Of a stretch of 64,000 nt of DNA, positions 62,960-64,000 are shown piece after piece. The position numbers and the translations under genes are program-made. Within the stretch, counting starts at the first letter, position 1. Each line of letters opens with the position of its first letter. The stretch comes from Flavobacterium sp. MC2016-06 (lineage in GTDB: Bacteria > Bacteroidota > Bacteroidia > Flavobacteriales > Flavobacteriaceae): the NCBI RefSeq assembly GCF_009711165.2, contig NZ_WMID02000012.1, forward strand, positions 62,001 to 126,000, read 5' to 3'. Below the pieces are notes generated by a model. The model saw nothing but the letters and a program-made list of their open reading frames with translations, had not been told where the DNA came from and did no database searches.

Positions 62960-64000
62960 ATGATTTTTAGGTTAACAGTTATATTATTCTTTTTTAGTTT
63001 AAGTATTTTTTCTCAAGAAAAGTACATAAAGCATACGGTCTCAAAAGGTGATAATTTAACTGCAATAGCTAAAAAATACGGTATAAAAGCAAAAGACATT
63101 CAAGAAGCAAATCCCAATGCGCCTAAGGTTTTAAAACTGAATTCGGTTTTGTTGATTCCTAATAAAAATCAAGTAGTGGAGACAAAGCCAGCAGAAAAGG
63201 CTGTCAATACTAATACTCCAGGTTCTCATGAAGTTTTGCCAAAAGAAACACTTTGGGGAATATCAAAAAAATATAATGTCTCTGTAGATGATCTAAAAAA
63301 AGCAAACCCGCTTTTAGAGACAGAAGGTTTAAAAATAGGACAACAAATTAATATCCCATCAGAGTCTAATACTTCAAATATAGTTGCATCAGCTGATAAA
63401 TCTATAGAAAAAACTCTAGAAAAACCAGTTGAAAAACCTGTAATTACGACTGATGTTGAGGTTTTTAGAGAGGTTTTGCCAAAAGAAACAAAATACGGAA
63501 TTTCTAAAGAATACGGAATTACTGTTGCTGAATTAGAACGACAAAATCCTGCTATTAAAGGAAAAACTCCAGCAGGTTATCTTTTAAAAATTAAAATACC
63601 AAAAGAAAGAGCCGATGCAATAGAAGCAGCAAAAGCAGGTCAGGTAGTAAAAGATACAACGACAGTTTATTCAGGACAAATTGCTCAAAATAATCCTGAA
63701 ATAAAAAGAGATTCAACTTATGTCTACAACGGTAGTCATTCTGACTTAATCGATGGGCTTATTGAAAATGCTACTCAAAACATAGGAACTAGATATAGAT
63801 CAGGCGGAACTACTAAAGCTGGTTTTGATTGTTCTGGATTAATGATTTCTACTTTTGGCAGTTTTTCTATAAAATTACCGCGGAGCTCAATAGAACAATC
63901 TCGAATTGGGACTGTAGTTAACAGTCAAGAAGCTCAAAAAGGAGATTTGATTTTTTTTAGGACAAACGGAAGGCGCCAAATTAACCATGTTGGGATGGTA
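62960..64000 (+). CDS. LysM repeat and NlpC/P60 cell-wall hydrolase, 5' part
   Basis: At least 347 residues; the frame is still open at the window end. Signal peptide ending SIFSQ. Three LysM domains follow: YIKHTVSKGDNLTAIAKKYG near 21, HEVLPKETLWGISKKYNV near 90 and FREVLPKETKYGISKEYG near 170. They are separated by Lys/Pro/Val-rich linkers (VEKPVEKPVITT). After about 265 the NlpC/P60 domain starts: the nucleophile Cys is in GFDCSGLMIS, and the His in NHVGMV lies at the window end. LysM binds peptidoglycan and the catalytic domain cleaves peptide cross-links, typically a D,L-endopeptidase. Such enzymes act in cell growth and division. The start at 62960 opens the signal peptide. Confidence 0.88.
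   Translation, partial: MIFRLTVILFFFSLSIFSQEKYIKHTVSKGDNLTAIAKKYGIKAKDIQEANPNAPKVLKLNSVLLIPNKNQVVETKPAEKAVNTNTPGSHEVLPKETLWGISKKYNVSVDDLKKANPLLETEGLKIGQQINIPSESNTSNIVASADKSIEKTLEKPVEKPVITTDVEVFREVLPKETKYGISKEYGITVAELERQNPAIKGKTPAGYLLKIKIPKERADAIEAAKAGQVVKDTTTVYSGQIAQNNPEIKRDSTYVYNGSHSDLIDGLIENATQNIGTRYRSGGTTKAGFDCSGLMISTFGSFSIKLPRSSIEQSRIGTVVNSQEAQKGDLIFFRTNGRRQINHVGMV

Overview
The window is a chromosomal segment of a Bacteroidota bacterium, almost certainly a Flavobacterium. The DNA is strongly AT-rich. Promoters of the Bacteroidota form (TTG, about 17-23 nt, TAnnTTTG) recur, and Shine-Dalgarno sequences are absent apart from one telling exception. Many proteins belong to families typical of this group: SusC/SusD, Porin_10, DUF2851, exosortase N, Spy-like LTxxQ proteins and short lipoproteins. 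Two copies of a dispersed hairpin repeat of a kind I recall from other Flavobacterium genomes lie between genes. No prophage, insertion sequence, CRISPR array or integrated element is visible; the gene set looks like stable core genome with small lineage-specific pockets.

Layout. 1-7.1 kb: the 3' part of a zinc metalloprotease, an S41 peptidase, two paralogous Spy/CpxP-like periplasmic proteins with a shared upstream block, a D-2-hydroxyacid dehydrogenase and a lipoprotein. 7.1-12.2 kb: lysS, two paralogous lipoproteins, lipB and rnhB. 12.5-19.4 kb: outer-membrane block with a SusC/SusD pair and a Porin_10 protein. 19.4-28.5 kb: cystathionine beta-synthase/cysteine synthase, a DnaQ-type exonuclease, DUF2851, a PspC-like protein, an APC amino-acid permease, a helix-hairpin-helix protein, an acyl-CoA dehydrogenase, rpsU, a XerC/D recombinase and hpf. 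28.6-42.4 kb: the translation/transcription supercluster tRNA-Thr, tRNA-Tyr, tRNA-Thr, tuf, tRNA-Trp, secE, nusG, rplK, rplA, rplJ, rplL, rpoB, rpoC, then a DUF3467 gene. 42.5-52 kb: an O-antigen-ligase-like membrane protein, a four-cysteine membrane protein, prfC, a secreted GH13 alpha-amylase, a SurA-like chaperone and a MoxR ATPase. 52-55.6 kb: exosortase N and its VIT-domain target. 56-61.2 kb: two different aconitases in tandem. 61.4-64 kb: a Kelch protein and the 5' part of a LysM/NlpC-P60 cell-wall hydrolase.

How the parts work together. The supercluster makes elongation factor Tu, the translocon subunit SecE, NusG, the L1/L11/L10/L7-L12 stalk proteins and the two large RNA polymerase subunits from one direction, punctuated by hairpins between rplL and rpoB and between rpoB and rpoC. 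rpsU, just upstream, carries a near-perfect Shine-Dalgarno sequence in a genome that otherwise ignores it, which fits autoregulation through bS21. SurA-like, Porin_10 and SusC/SusD proteins, together with the Spy-like proteins, serve the outer membrane and periplasm.

The most distinctive system is the two-gene XrtN module: an exosortase with intact Cys/Arg/His residues, coupled by a one-base stop-start overlap to a single membrane VIT protein ending in a VPEP-type sorting tail. It is a known but functionally uncharacterised family. Other points of interest are the rpsU leader, the Spy-like duplication with its shared upstream block, an archaeal-looking (GH13_7-like) amylase lipoprotein with an operator-like inverted repeat, and several elaborate intergenic palindromes.
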